Assembly (NCBI RefSeq): GCF_000585995.1
Contig: NZ_CP007410.1
Span: 6,441,001 to 6,505,000, forward strand
DNA from: Pseudomonas brassicacearum
GTDB taxonomy: Bacteria; Pseudomonadota; Gammaproteobacteria; Pseudomonadales; Pseudomonadaceae
Direction of reading: 5' to 3'
Length of the DNA stretch: 64,000 nucleotides
Under the pieces are notes generated by a model. The model worked only from the letters and a program-made list of their open reading frames with translations, ran no database searches and had not been told where the DNA came from. A program made the position numbers and the translations under genes. Within the stretch, counting starts at the first letter, position 1. Each line of letters opens with the position of its first letter. Below, piece after piece: positions 47,774 through 56,225 of the stretch.

Positions 47774-50700
47774 ATGTCTGACGCGCTCTGGGCGGCCCGC
47801 CTGGGCGATGCACTCAACCACACCTCGATGATGGCCGACATCCTTGGCGGCGTGCTGGAGGTGGCGGCGAATATCGCGATCACCGCCGTGGCCACCGCTG
47901 CCGTCGTAGCCGCCACTGGCATCACTGTCGTCACCGGCGGCTTGGGCTGCGTCGTGCTTGGCCTGGTGGTCGGCACCATTGTCGGCCTGGCCATGAGCAA
48001 GACCGGAGCCGACAAAGGTTTAAGTAATTTATGCGAGGGCATCGGCAACGCCCTCTTTCCGCCCACGGTGCAGGCCAACATCCTCACCGGCTCCACCAAC
48101 ACCCTCACCAACAACATCCCCGCGGCCCGCGCCGCCGGGGCGATTGAATCCCATGTCGCCCCGGCCGGCACCGAGCTTGAGGCGCCCGAGCCGGAAGCCG
48201 AGCCCAGCTACCTGGACATGGCCGAAAATTTCTTCTCGCAGATGTGGCGCCCCACCGTCGCCACGCCTGCCCCCGGCGCCGTGCCCAAGCCGCTGGACAT
48301 GATCGTCTGCATGAAACACCCGCCGATGCCGCCGCAGTTCCTGGCCGAAGGCTCGGACAAGGTCACCATCAACGGCCAGCCCGCCGTGCGCAGCGGCGAC
48401 CGTAGCACCTGCGATGCGACGGTGGTATCGGCCGGACTGATCTCCCCAAACGTGACCATCGGCGGCGGTTCGGTGGTGGTGCGCGAGATCCGCAGCGGCA
48501 AGACCCCGGGCGTGGGCCTGGCGGTCACCGCGCTGCTGATGCTCAAGGGCGGCAAGGGCAAATTCCTCAGTAACCTGCCGTGCATGCTGGTCGGTGGCGC
48601 GGCGTCGATGGCGGTCAGCAGCGCGATGGGGGCCGCCGCCAACGCAGTCATGGGCTCGTCCAATCCTGTGCATGCCGCTACCGGCGCCAAGGTGCTGGGG
48701 GATGTCGAGGAGATGGACTTCGTGCTGCCCGGCATCTTGCCGATCGATTGGCAGCGCTTCTACAACAGCCGCGATGAACGCCGCGATGGGTTATTCGGCG
48801 CCGGTTGGAGTGTGCCCTATGAGGTGTGTGTCGAAATCCTGCCCCATCCCGAGGGCGGCGAAACACTGGTCTACACCGACGAACAGGGCCGACGCATCGA
48901 CATGGGCTCGATTCCCTTGGGCGGCGCCGTGTTCAGCGCCGGTGAAGGTCTCAGTGTGCGGCGCCATGCCAATGGTGAGCTGCTGATCGAAAGCGCGGAC
49001 GGCCTGTACCGGCTGTTTGCACCAACACCCGGCCATGCATCGCGGCTGCGCCTGAGCCAACTCGGTGACCGCAACGACAACCGCATCTACCTCGACTACG
49101 ACGAAGCCGCACGCCTGGTCCAGCTGCGGGACACCTTCGACCTGACCCGCATCGAACTGGCGTATGACGAACGTTGGCCACAACGAATCAGCCGCATCGA
49201 ACGCCTCTACGCCGATCAACGCCGGGAAGTGCTGATGCACTATGGCTACGACGTCCAGGGCGATCTGGCGCAGGTGCGTCAGTCCAACGGCCAGGTGAAA
49301 CGTCGCTATGCCTACGACGCCGGGCGGCGAATGGTGGAGCACCAACTGCCCACCGGACTGCGCTGTTTCTATGAATGGGCCTTGATCGAGGATCAGGAAT
49401 GGCGCGTGGTCCGCCACTGGACTGACGCGGGCGACACCTACACCTTCGACTACGACTTGGCCGCCGGAACCACACGCATCACCGACGGCTTGAATCGCAT
49501 CAGCAGCCGACGCTGGGATGCGCGCTATCAGATCACTGAAGCCACCGACGCACTGGGGCGCACCTGGAGCTTCCAGTGGAACGACGAAAGCCAGCTGCTG
49601 GGCGCCACCGCCCCCAACGGCGGACAGCATCAATTCAGCTATGACGAAGCGGGCAACCTCTGCCAGACCCTCGACCCGCTCGGGCGCAGCGAGTCGACAC
49701 TGTGGCTCGAACACTGGTCCCTGCCCCTGGCTGAAACCGATGCCGCGGGCAATACCTGGCAATACCGCTATGACGCGCGTGGTAATCGCATCCGCGAAAC
49801 CGACCCGCTGGGCAACGTCACCCGCTATCGCCATGACGCCCACGGCCAGGTGATTGAAGTCATCGACGCCACCGGCAAAAGCAAAACGATGCGCTGGACG
49901 CCCCTGGGTCAACTCAGCGAACACACCGACTGCTCCGGCTACACCACGCGGTTGAGTTACTGCGAACGCGGCCTGCTGCTCAGCAGCACCGATGCCCTGG
50001 GTGAACGCACCAGTTTCACTTATGACGATCAAGGCCGGCTGCTGAGCAAACAGCTGCCCGATGGCCGCGCCGAGCATTACCAGCGCGACGCCAGCGGCCA
50101 GTTGATCGGCTATAACGATCCGGCCGGGCACACCACCCATTTCCAGCACACCCTGGACGGTCAACTGCGTGTACGCACCGACGCCCACGGTCGCCGGGTG
50201 GAACTGAGCTATGACCAGTACGGACGTCTGCTGGCCCTGACCAACGAAAATGGCGAATGCTACCGATTTGCCTGGGACGCCGGCGACCGCTTGATCGCCC
50301 AGCACAGCCTGGACGGCAGCCTGAAACGCTATGCCTACGACCCGCTGGACAACGTCACCCGCGTGGAAGCGCTCGCGGTGCCCGGCAGCACCGACCTGGA
50401 CCTCTCGCCGCAAGCACCGATCGTCCATGAACTGGAACGCGATGCGATGGGTCGGCTTGTGGCCAAGGTCACGCAAGACGGCCGCACCGAGTACCGTTAT
50501 GACGCGCTCGACCAAGTCAATGCCATTACCTTCACCCACCAGAGCGGCGAAGAACAAAGCGTAGGCTTCAGCTATGACGCCCTGGGACAACTGATTGCCG
50601 AGCAGAGCTGGGCCGGGAGCCTTGAACATCGCTATGACGAACTGGGCAACCTGACCCAGACCCAGCTCCCCGACGGCCGCTGGCTGAACCGCCTGCATTA

Positions 50701-52219
50701 CGGCAGCGGCCACCTGCACCAGATCAACCTTGACGGCCAGGTCATCAGCGACTTTGAGCGTGATCGCCTGCACCGCGAAGTGCTGCGTACCCAGGGACGC
50801 CTCAGCACCCGCAGCGAATATGACCGCAGCGGTCGCCTGCGTGCCCGCCAGCGTCGGCAACAAGGCCAGTCCACTTTGCTGCCGCCGGCCGCCCAATCGC
50901 TGTTTGGTTACGACACCAGCGATCAACTGGTGGAACGCTTCGACAGCCAGCCCGATGCCTCTCATCGTCAATTGCTGCATTACGACGCCACCGGCCGCAT
51001 CCTCGCCAGCCAGGACAGCCTCCAGGGCCAGCGCGAAGGCTTCGCCTATGATCCGGCCGCCAACCTGCTCGACGGACTGGGCACGGGCCAAGTCGCCCAT
51101 AACCGCCTGCTGACCTATCAGGACAAACGCTACCGCTATGACGGCTTCGGCCGCATGGTGGAGAAACGCAGCACCCGGTACGGCGTCCAGCGTTTTAGCT
51201 ACGACGCCGAGCAACGCCTGGCGGAAGTTCGCAACGACAACGGCTCGGTCGTGAAAATGACCTACGACCCGCTGGGCCGGCGCATCGAGAAAGCTGAATA
51301 CGACCGCCACGGGACATTGCTCAACCGCACCCGCTTTACCTGGGATGCACTGCAACTGCTGCAGGAGCACCGCGACAGCCAGACCAGCCTCTACATCTAC
51401 GCCGACGATGGCTACGACCCACTGGCGAGAGTCGATGGCCTGGGTGAGCACCAGAAGGTCCGCTACTACCACAACGACGCCAACGGCCTACCCGAACAGC
51501 TTTCGGAAACCGACGGCCACACGCTCTGGCGGGCTCGGTATCAGGTGTGGGGCAGCACGGCCGAAGAGTTGCGTGAGCCGTACTACGTCGAAGAACAGAA
51601 CCTGCGTTTCCAGGGCCAATACCTGGACCGCGAAACCGGGCTGCACTACAACACCCTGCGCTTCTACGACCCGGACATCGGCCGCTTCACCACACCGGAC
51701 CCCATCGGCCTGGCCGGGGGCCTGAACCTCTACCAATACGCACCGAACCCGGTGAGCTGGATCGACCCTTTGGGGCTGATGAAATGCTCGAGCCCGCCCA
51801 AGGGTCGCAAGGTCAACCGGACGGTTTATCGTTTTGAAGAGCCCGGACGGATCAGCACGACCTGGACGGCGCACAAATGGAACGTGGCCTCCAGGCACCG
51901 TTACACCGCCCCCGGGCTGGGTGGCGTCTATGGCGCCAACTCACGCAAGACCGCCATGGGCGAAGTCAATCACTGGGGCGTGGACCTTTCCACACGGGTG
52001 CTGGTCAGCAAGAAAGTGCAGCTCAACAACGTCCTGGACCTGACCCGGGCCGATGTGCGCAAGCAATTGGGGGTTTCCCTCAAGAGCATTACCGGCGACA
52101 AATACACCCAGACCCATCAAATCGGCGCCTGGGCCAAGGCTAATGGTTATGATGGGATCCTGGCGCCGTCGGCGCGAAACCCGACCGGCAGCAACTTGAT
52201 TTCCTTTGCAGGTTTTTAA
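47774..52219 (+). CDS. PAAR-Rhs polymorphic T6SS effector with RES-like toxin tip
   Basis: 1481 residues. A prePAAR motif (MSDALWAARLGDALNHTS) and hydrophobic segment (about 27-80) come first, then a PAAR domain (about 165-245, KVTINGQPAVRSGDRSTCDA), a second hydrophobic segment (about 245-290), then VHAATGAKVL and many YD/RHS repeats (GxxxYxYDxxGR type) forming a cocoon. The core ends RETGLHYNTLRFYDPDIGRF and the cleavage motif IDPLGL at 1330-1335. The last 146 residues are variable: TVYRFEE (Arg1353), GGVYGANS, AMGEVNHW (Glu1397) and a C-terminal GYDGILAPSARNPTGSNLISF (Ser1466 region). That order matches RES-domain toxins, which degrade NAD+. Delivery by the adjacent VgrG is expected. Confidence 0.9.
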   Translation: MSDALWAARLGDALNHTSMMADILGGVLEVAANIAITAVATAAVVAATGITVVTGGLGCVVLGLVVGTIVGLAMSKTGADKGLSNLCEGIGNALFPPTVQANILTGSTNTLTNNIPAARAAGAIESHVAPAGTELEAPEPEAEPSYLDMAENFFSQMWRPTVATPAPGAVPKPLDMIVCMKHPPMPPQFLAEGSDKVTINGQPAVRSGDRSTCDATVVSAGLISPNVTIGGGSVVVREIRSGKTPGVGLAVTALLMLKGGKGKFLSNLPCMLVGGAASMAVSSAMGAAANAVMGSSNPVHAATGAKVLGDVEEMDFVLPGILPIDWQRFYNSRDERRDGLFGAGWSVPYEVCVEILPHPEGGETLVYTDEQGRRIDMGSIPLGGAVFSAGEGLSVRRHANGELLIESADGLYRLFAPTPGHASRLRLSQLGDRNDNRIYLDYDEAARLVQLRDTFDLTRIELAYDERWPQRISRIERLYADQRREVLMHYGYDVQGDLAQVRQSNGQVKRRYAYDAGRRMVEHQLPTGLRCFYEWALIEDQEWRVVRHWTDAGDTYTFDYDLAAGTTRITDGLNRISSRRWDARYQITEATDALGRTWSFQWNDESQLLGATAPNGGQHQFSYDEAGNLCQTLDPLGRSESTLWLEHWSLPLAETDAAGNTWQYRYDARGNRIRETDPLGNVTRYRHDAHGQVIEVIDATGKSKTMRWTPLGQLSEHTDCSGYTTRLSYCERGLLLSSTDALGERTSFTYDDQGRLLSKQLPDGRAEHYQRDASGQLIGYNDPAGHTTHFQHTLDGQLRVRTDAHGRRVELSYDQYGRLLALTNENGECYRFAWDAGDRLIAQHSLDGSLKRYAYDPLDNVTRVEALAVPGSTDLDLSPQAPIVHELERDAMGRLVAKVTQDGRTEYRYDALDQVNAITFTHQSGEEQSVGFSYDALGQLIAEQSWAGSLEHRYDELGNLTQTQLPDGRWLNRLHYGSGHLHQINLDGQVISDFERDRLHREVLRTQGRLSTRSEYDRSGRLRARQRRQQGQSTLLPPAAQSLFGYDTSDQLVERFDSQPDASHRQLLHYDATGRILASQDSLQGQREGFAYDPAANLLDGLGTGQVAHNRLLTYQDKRYRYDGFGRMVEKRSTRYGVQRFSYDAEQRLAEVRNDNGSVVKMTYDPLGRRIEKAEYDRHGTLLNRTRFTWDALQLLQEHRDSQTSLYIYADDGYDPLARVDGLGEHQKVRYYHNDANGLPEQLSETDGHTLWRARYQVWGSTAEELREPYYVEEQNLRFQGQYLDRETGLHYNTLRFYDPDIGRFTTPDPIGLAGGLNLYQYAPNPVSWIDPLGLMKCSSPPKGRKVNRTVYRFEEPGRISTTWTAHKWNVASRHRYTAPGLGGVYGANSRKTAMGEVNHWGVDLSTRVLVSKKVQLNNVLDLTRADVRKQLGVSLKSITGDKYTQTHQIGAWAKANGYDGILAPSARNPTGSNLISFAGF

Positions 52220-52220
52220 A

Positions 52221-52499
52221 ATGGGACTGGAAGACGAATACGTCGGCGATGCCGACTGGCAGCAGTTCGTACGGTTGTACGAAGAGGACTACCTCGACGA
52301 CAACGCCCGCGCGCTGGCCGAGGCCATGGATGGCAACCTCGACATGGCCGTCGTGCTCTACGGAAAAAGAGGGCTCAAGGAAGGGTTCTGGTGGCTGGAA
52401 CAGTCCGTGCCCGCCCTGGGTAACAAACGCCCGGCCGATTGCCTCAAGACCCCGAACCTGATCAAGCGCCTGAGAATGGCCTTGATGAGCATGCCGTAA
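52221..52499 (+). CDS. Putative immunity protein, Xre/MbcA/ParS toxin-binding-like
   Basis: 92 residues, one base after the rhs stop. The C-terminal half, FWWLEQSVPALGNKRPADCL followed by KTPNLIKRLRMAL, matches the pattern of the antitoxin toxin-binding domain (DUF2384-type: WL..P.paLg..rP.dlL.T), the partner of RES toxins. The N-terminal half is acidic and lacks a recognisable helix-turn-helix. No signal peptide, as expected for protection against a cytoplasmic toxin. ATG 52221 has AGG eight bases upstream; a TTG at 52206 is in frame but inside rhs. Immunity is inferred from position and this resemblance. Confidence 0.75.
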   Translation: MGLEDEYVGDADWQQFVRLYEEDYLDDNARALAEAMDGNLDMAVVLYGKRGLKEGFWWLEQSVPALGNKRPADCLKTPNLIKRLRMALMSMP

Positions 52500-52536
52500 C
52501 CCACAGAAGAACGCGTGCTAACTAACGCCGAGCCCC

Positions 52537-52650
52537 CCTGTGGTGAGGGAGCTTGCTCCCGCTGGGCTGCGCAGCAGCCCCAAAAAGGCCGACAAATTCC
52601 TACAGAAAAACCGCCGCGCCACCCAGCGGGAGCCCGCCTGCTCGCCACGA
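52537..52650. repeat. REP pair
   Basis: GTGAGGGAGCTTGCTCCCGC with GGGCTGCGCAGCAGCCC, and a degenerate inverse copy AGCGGGAGCCCGCCTGCTCG about 60 bases on. It lies between the rhs module and the second DUF3077 cassette. Confidence 0.75.
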
Positions 52651-52694
52651 ATCCCGGGCATCACGAAGCCTTGTTTATTCTTCCTCCGCCAAGC

Positions 52695-53008
52695 GTCCGC
52701 CCAGCTACGCATCCTTGCGCCATTGCCTACAACTACGCCAGAATCCGCCCGCTTGTGCGCCTTGTCCCCGGGTTCTATCGTTTCCCTGCCACTGCCCATC
52801 AGTGGTCGGGTTTAGTAGCCCGGTTAGTCATCTACGGTTGCATGAGTGTCATTCAGTCAGGCTTTCGCCTGCACTTAATGGTGGCTGTGCGCAAGGCGCC
52901 TTCGGGCGCGCCGGGTTTGGTGACTTCACCGGTCTACTAACTTGCGCACAGCTGCCTCCTTTCGTTTAGTAGCGAGACGGTTGCGGCCCTACTAACAGGA
53001 AGTCCCAA
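52695..53008 (+). promoter_or_regulatory. Structured leader of the second DUF3077-type gene (candidate RNA switch, copy 2)
   Basis: The first 100 bases (to about 52810) are nearly identical to the region before copy 3 and end in the hairpin CCACTG/CAGTGG. Then A (52810-52832) pairs with A' (52919-52941) over about 19 bases (GTTTAGTAG/CTACTAAC, CCGGT/ACCGG, GTCATC/GGTGAC). B (52880-52894, GGTGGCTGTGCGCAA) pairs with B' (52942-52956, TTGCGCACAGCTGCC) over all 15 positions. A UUCG-type hairpin lies between B and A'. TTTGGTGACTTC (52916-52927) can instead pair with the ribosome-binding site GAAGTCCCAAA (52999-53009) with one bulge. A further GTTTAGTAG/CTACTAAC hairpin (52964-52996) abuts the AGGA. 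Confidence 0.7.
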
Positions 53009-53371
53009 ATGTTCAAAGTTACTCCAAACCCTCCGGAAACGGAGCAAGCTTCCCCGCAAACGAAATCCAAATCCAGAACCAAAAAGCTCGACGAAGCTGC
53101 CGAGCGTGCTCTGGATTTCTACCTGTCGCCAAAGAAAAAATCTGAAGACGCGACCAAACCAGGCCAGCTATTCACCGTCGTAAAAGACATCGACAACGAA
53201 AGCCTACTGGCCAACCTCAGCGAAACCCTGGCTTCAGCCGATGCGATGGTCGGCGACCTGGCCTTCGAGTTGGAGGGCTCACGCCGCCACATCGCCCTCG
53301 GCGTCCAGCAACTGATCGAGCTAAGTTCATTACTGGCAAACCGAGCACTGGATAACGTCGACCCACGCTAG
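53009..53371 (+). CDS. Small DUF3077/DUF6124-type protein, copy 2
   Basis: 120-residue soluble protein beginning MFKVTPNPPE, with KKLDEAAERALDFYL and a C-terminal LFTVVKDIDNESLLANLSE...GSRRHIALGVQQLIELSSLLANRALDNVDPR. It is very similar to the gene at 55716 and clearly related to the one at 15826. No known catalytic motif. AGGAAG precedes the ATG and is predicted to be masked by an upstream leader segment. Function unknown. Confidence 0.82.
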   Translation: MFKVTPNPPETEQASPQTKSKSRTKKLDEAAERALDFYLSPKKKSEDATKPGQLFTVVKDIDNESLLANLSETLASADAMVGDLAFELEGSRRHIALGVQQLIELSSLLANRALDNVDPR

Positions 53372-53389
53372 CCGCTACACCACCAACCC

Positions 53390-53590
53390 CGTGGCGAGGG
53401 AGCTTGCTCCCGCTGGGCTGCGCAGCAGCCCCAAAAAGGCCGGCGCATTCAACCAGGCAGACCGCATCAACCGGTCTACGACGGCTGCGCCGCCGAGCGG
53501 GAGCAAACTCCCTCGCCACGGACCTCGTACACCTTGAGGTCGAGTATCTATGCACTGCCGCCTTCGCGAGCAAGCTCGCTCCCACAGGGG
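53390..53590. repeat. REP cluster
   Basis: A REP pair of the GAGGGAGC type (53391-53519, the two arms inverted and about 80 bases apart) followed by a single copy of the other type (CTTCGCGAGCAAGCTCGCTC, 53562-53584). It separates the second cassette from the converging methyltransferase gene. Confidence 0.8.
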
Positions 53591-53618
53591 ATTATTGTCA
53601 GTGCATAGCGCTGTCACC

Positions 53619-54335
53619 TCACCCCGTTTTACACGTCAACCAAGCACTCCAGAACAGGCTGCTGAAGAACCGCGTGGCATCGCCGAACCCCGCCTCATGC
53701 AACAACTGTTGAACCGCCGCTTCTGAGTGTGGCGGATCAGCGCCTTGCAGGATTTTCCCAAGCTTGGCCTTCACCTCATCCGCGCTCGCGCCATGCTGCC
53801 GCCAGCGTTGCCCCCAGGCGGCGAGCAATAACGGCTGGCTGCCATAGGCGTATTGATTGCCCGCCACGATCAGCGGCGCACTGGGTTTGAGATGGGCCCC
53901 AATGGCTCGAAAAATCTGCCGCTTGGCCTCATCGCCTTCGAGGTGATGGAAGACACCAATCAAAGTGGCAGCGTCGTATGACGCATCTGCCGCCAAGTCT
54001 TCGACAGTCCCAAGGTGCAGGCTCGTTCTTTCGAGCAAATGGTGGGCTTCTAATTGCTGCTTTGCGGCCTCGAGCATCGGCTCGGAGGGGTCAACCGCCG
54101 TGAAACGCCAACCGGGCTCCAGCGAGGCCATCGCAATGATCTCCTGCGCCGTACCGCCAGCGCCCACCACCAGGATGTTCGCCGAGCGGGCGGGACCGAG
54201 GCTTGCCGCCAACATGCATGCCGCCAGGTCTTGGCAGGCGTCGTACCCGGCCAGGGCGATACGGCTCTGGCGTCCGTACTCATTGGCTCGGGCGGTATCG
54301 AATTTTTCAGCTGAAGTGCTAGAGGATGATTTCAA
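53619..54335 (-). CDS. Class I SAM-dependent methyltransferase
   Basis: 238 residues. Motif I ILVVGAGGTAQEII (about 54-67) and the acidic end of beta-2 (TAVDPSEPML) form the S-adenosylmethionine pocket; ASYDAATLIGVFHHLEGDEAKR corresponds to motifs II-III. The substrate cannot be predicted. It is followed downstream by REP sequences, and lies next to the truncated kinase on the same strand, but with about 110 bases between them. Confidence 0.82.
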   Translation of the reverse strand: MKSSSSTSAEKFDTARANEYGRQSRIALAGYDACQDLAACMLAASLGPARSANILVVGAGGTAQEIIAMASLEPGWRFTAVDPSEPMLEAAKQQLEAHHLLERTSLHLGTVEDLAADASYDAATLIGVFHHLEGDEAKRQIFRAIGAHLKPSAPLIVAGNQYAYGSQPLLLAAWGQRWRQHGASADEVKAKLGKILQGADPPHSEAAVQQLLHEAGFGDATRFFSSLFWSAWLTCKTG

Positions 54336-54446
54336 GGCGGTTCTCCGTGTCCTTGAATCAAGCTACGCCAGCCGTTTCGATAAGAAAAATTCATTAATTT
54401 TATGTGCTGCATTCCCATCAGGAATGCGGAACTCAAACGCCAAGCC

Positions 54447-55340
54447 TCACCACCAGAACGAAACGCCACCCAACGCATCACGCAACTGCAGCGCGCTGAT
54501 GCCGCGTTGCCGCGGATCAAAAGCCAATGCCGTTCGCAGCGCGGGCCAACAGCGCCTGGGCAAATTTCGTGGCGCCTTGAGTGGGCGCGCCAACCGGGCA
54601 TCGCGCGCCTGGGTAGCAGGCAAACGATCGAACGGATGCTTGCCGCTCGCCAGTTCATACAACACGCACGCCACGCCATAGACATCGGCAGCCGCTGACA
54701 ATGGCACGCCTTCGAGCAACTCCGGGGCAGCGTAGCCAGGGGTCCAGGCGTTGAGGTGCTTGCGGTCGAGGTTTGGCAGGTTCTTCAATGGGCCTTCCAG
54801 CGCCAGGCCCAAACCAAAATCGAACAGACGCACACCGTCTTCGCTGAGCATGACATTGCTCGGCTTCATGTCGCCGTGCAGCACGCCCCGGCCATGGACA
54901 TACGCCAGGGCATCGAGCACCGGCACGGCGATAGCCTTCAGTTCATGCCAAGGCAAGCCGAGGGGCCGCTCGCAGAGCAGTTTGTCCAGGGTCAGACCGC
55001 GCATCAGCTCCATGGTGATGAAGGCCCGCCGGTGGGCAGCGTCCACTTCGAAGGAGTACGGGCGCAGCACATTTGGATGATGCAATCGCCGCATCAGGGC
55101 GAACTCACTGTAGAGCAGCGTGCTGGCGTCGGGTGACTCGTCGAATGCCTCGCTGAGCATTTTCAAGGCAAGGTACGGATCGGGATCGCCGTATTGTTCG
55201 TGCAGCAGATCGCGCGCGCGGTACACCACCCCCATGCCGCCGGCGCCGAGCAAGCGTTCGAGGCGGTAGCGGCCGGTGAGTAGTTCCGGGATTTCGCTGA
55301 TGCAGTGCGGGTTCTGTGCCGATGCTTGTAAAGCGTAGCG
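54447..55340 (-). pseudogene. Serine/threonine kinase (Stk1-like), 5'-truncated
   Basis: Hanks-type kinase domain with Gly-loop LLGAGGMGVVYRARD, VLHGDMKPSNVML (HRD replaced by HGD), DFG and APELLEG. The frame has no ATG or GTG start: 29 codons upstream of the only candidate (TTG 55253) still read RYALQASAQNPHC...TGRYRLERLL, which looks like the kinase's own N-terminal part, and the frame then runs into a stop at 55374-55376 in cassette 3 DNA. So the natural 5' end seems to be lost. A shortened product from TTG 55253 cannot be excluded. Stk1 is linked to T6SS loci in other pseudomonads. Confidence 0.65.
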
Positions 55341-55383
55341 AAAATGAAATAAAAGGCCTCTTAGGCCTCCTTCCTACCGTACT

Positions 55384-55715
55384 GTCCTCCGTACTTCCAC
55401 CTAACTACGTAGTCTTGCGCCTTTGCCTACAACTACGCCAGAATCCGCCCGCTTGTGCGCCTTGTCCCCGGGCTCTATTGTTTTCCTGCCACTGCCCATC
55501 AGTGGTCGGGTTTAGTAGCCCTGGTTGGAAATACATAATGGTTGCATGAGTCTCATCAGTCAGGCATTGCCTGCACTCGATGGTGGCTGTGCGCATGGCG
55601 TCCTCGGGCGCGCCGGGCTTTTATGTATTTTCCGCCGGTCTACTAACTTGCGCACAGCTGCCACCCCTTCGTTTAGTAGCGAGATGGTTGCGGCCTACTA
55701 GAAGGAAAAATACAT
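55384..55715 (+). promoter_or_regulatory. Structured leader of the third DUF3077-type gene (candidate RNA switch, copy 3)
   Basis: Homologous to copy 2 from about 55384, including the CCACTG/CAGTGG hairpin before 55510. A (55510-55539) pairs with A' (55619-55647): GTTTAGTAG/CTACTAAC, a CCTGG/CCGG block and GGAAATACATAA/TTATGTATTTTCC. B (55582-55595, GGTGGCTGTGCGCA) pairs with B' (from 55648, TTGCGCACAGCTGCC). TTTATGTATTTTCC (55620-55633) can instead pair with GGAAAAATACATA (55704-55716), i.e. the ribosome-binding site up to the start codon. GTTTAGTAG (55671-55679) and CTACTA (55695-55700) form another hairpin just before the Shine-Dalgarno. A palindromic AGGCCTCTTAGGCCT (about 55354-55368) lies at the upstream edge. 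Confidence 0.7.
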
Positions 55716-56075
55716 ATGTTCAAAATAACTCCGAATCCGCCAGAGGCGGACCAAGCTCGCCCACGCACCAAATCAAAAACCAAAAAGCTCGACGAAGCTG
55801 CCGAGCGTGCCTTAGATTTCTATCTACTGCCGAAACAGGCCAAGCCAGAAAACGCGGCTAAACCAGGCCAGCTATTCACCGTCGTAAAAGACATCGACAA
55901 CGAAAGCCTCCTGGCCAACCTCAGCGAAACTCTGGCTTCAGCCGATGCGATGGTCAACGACCTGGCCTTCGAACTGGAAGGCTCCCGACGCCACGTTGCC
56001 CTCGGTATTCAGCAACTGATCGAATTGAGCTCATTGCTGGCAAACCGGGTGCTAGATAACGTTGATCCGCGATAA
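55716..56075 (+). CDS. Small DUF3077/DUF6124-type protein, copy 3
   Basis: 119 residues, starting MFKITPNPPE, then KKLDEAAERALDFYLLPKQ and a C-terminal half almost identical to the copy at 53009 (LFTVVKDIDNESLLANLSE, LELEGSRRHVALGIQQLIEL-like). This and its leader form a duplicate of the cassette at 52695-53371. No known function. It ends before a strong terminator. Confidence 0.82.
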   Translation: MFKITPNPPEADQARPRTKSKTKKLDEAAERALDFYLLPKQAKPENAAKPGQLFTVVKDIDNESLLANLSETLASADAMVNDLAFELEGSRRHVALGIQQLIELSSLLANRVLDNVDPR

Positions 56076-56092
56076 CGGCTAACCCAACCAAT

Positions 56093-56127
56093 ATCAAACC
56101 CGACGCCTTGCGTCGGGTTTGATTTAT
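56093..56127 (+). terminator. Rho-independent terminator after the third DUF3077-type gene
   Basis: A 13-bp perfect stem, ATCAAACCCGACG (56093-56105) with CGTCGGGTTTGAT (56111-56123), loop CCTTG, then TTTAT. Confidence 0.85.
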
Positions 56128-56225
56128 AGGGGTTGGAAAGGGGAGCTACTTTTTCAACAGAATCGGCCAAAAGCGGTCATTTGGGAAAGGTAAGAAAAAT
56201 AACGAACGTGGTAGTGAGACCATAC

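Noticed and set aside
5086-53590. CRISPR array, because of repeated GAGCAAGCTCGCTCC units
   Set aside because: The repeats are palindromic REP elements in alternating orientation, with irregular spacing and no cas genes.
54447-55253. Kinase as an intact gene starting at TTG 55253
   Set aside because: Kinase-like sequence continues 29 codons further upstream without ATG/GTG/TTG, so the TTG start would cut the first strand of the fold; a 5' truncation explains it better.
15640-55715. The DUF3077 leaders as group I/II introns or HDV-like ribozymes, because of the pseudoknot order
   Set aside because: They are short (about 150 bases), I see no group I P7 or group II domain V core, and the helices are far longer than HDV P1/P2. 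The A'-RBS complementarity fits a regulatory switch better.
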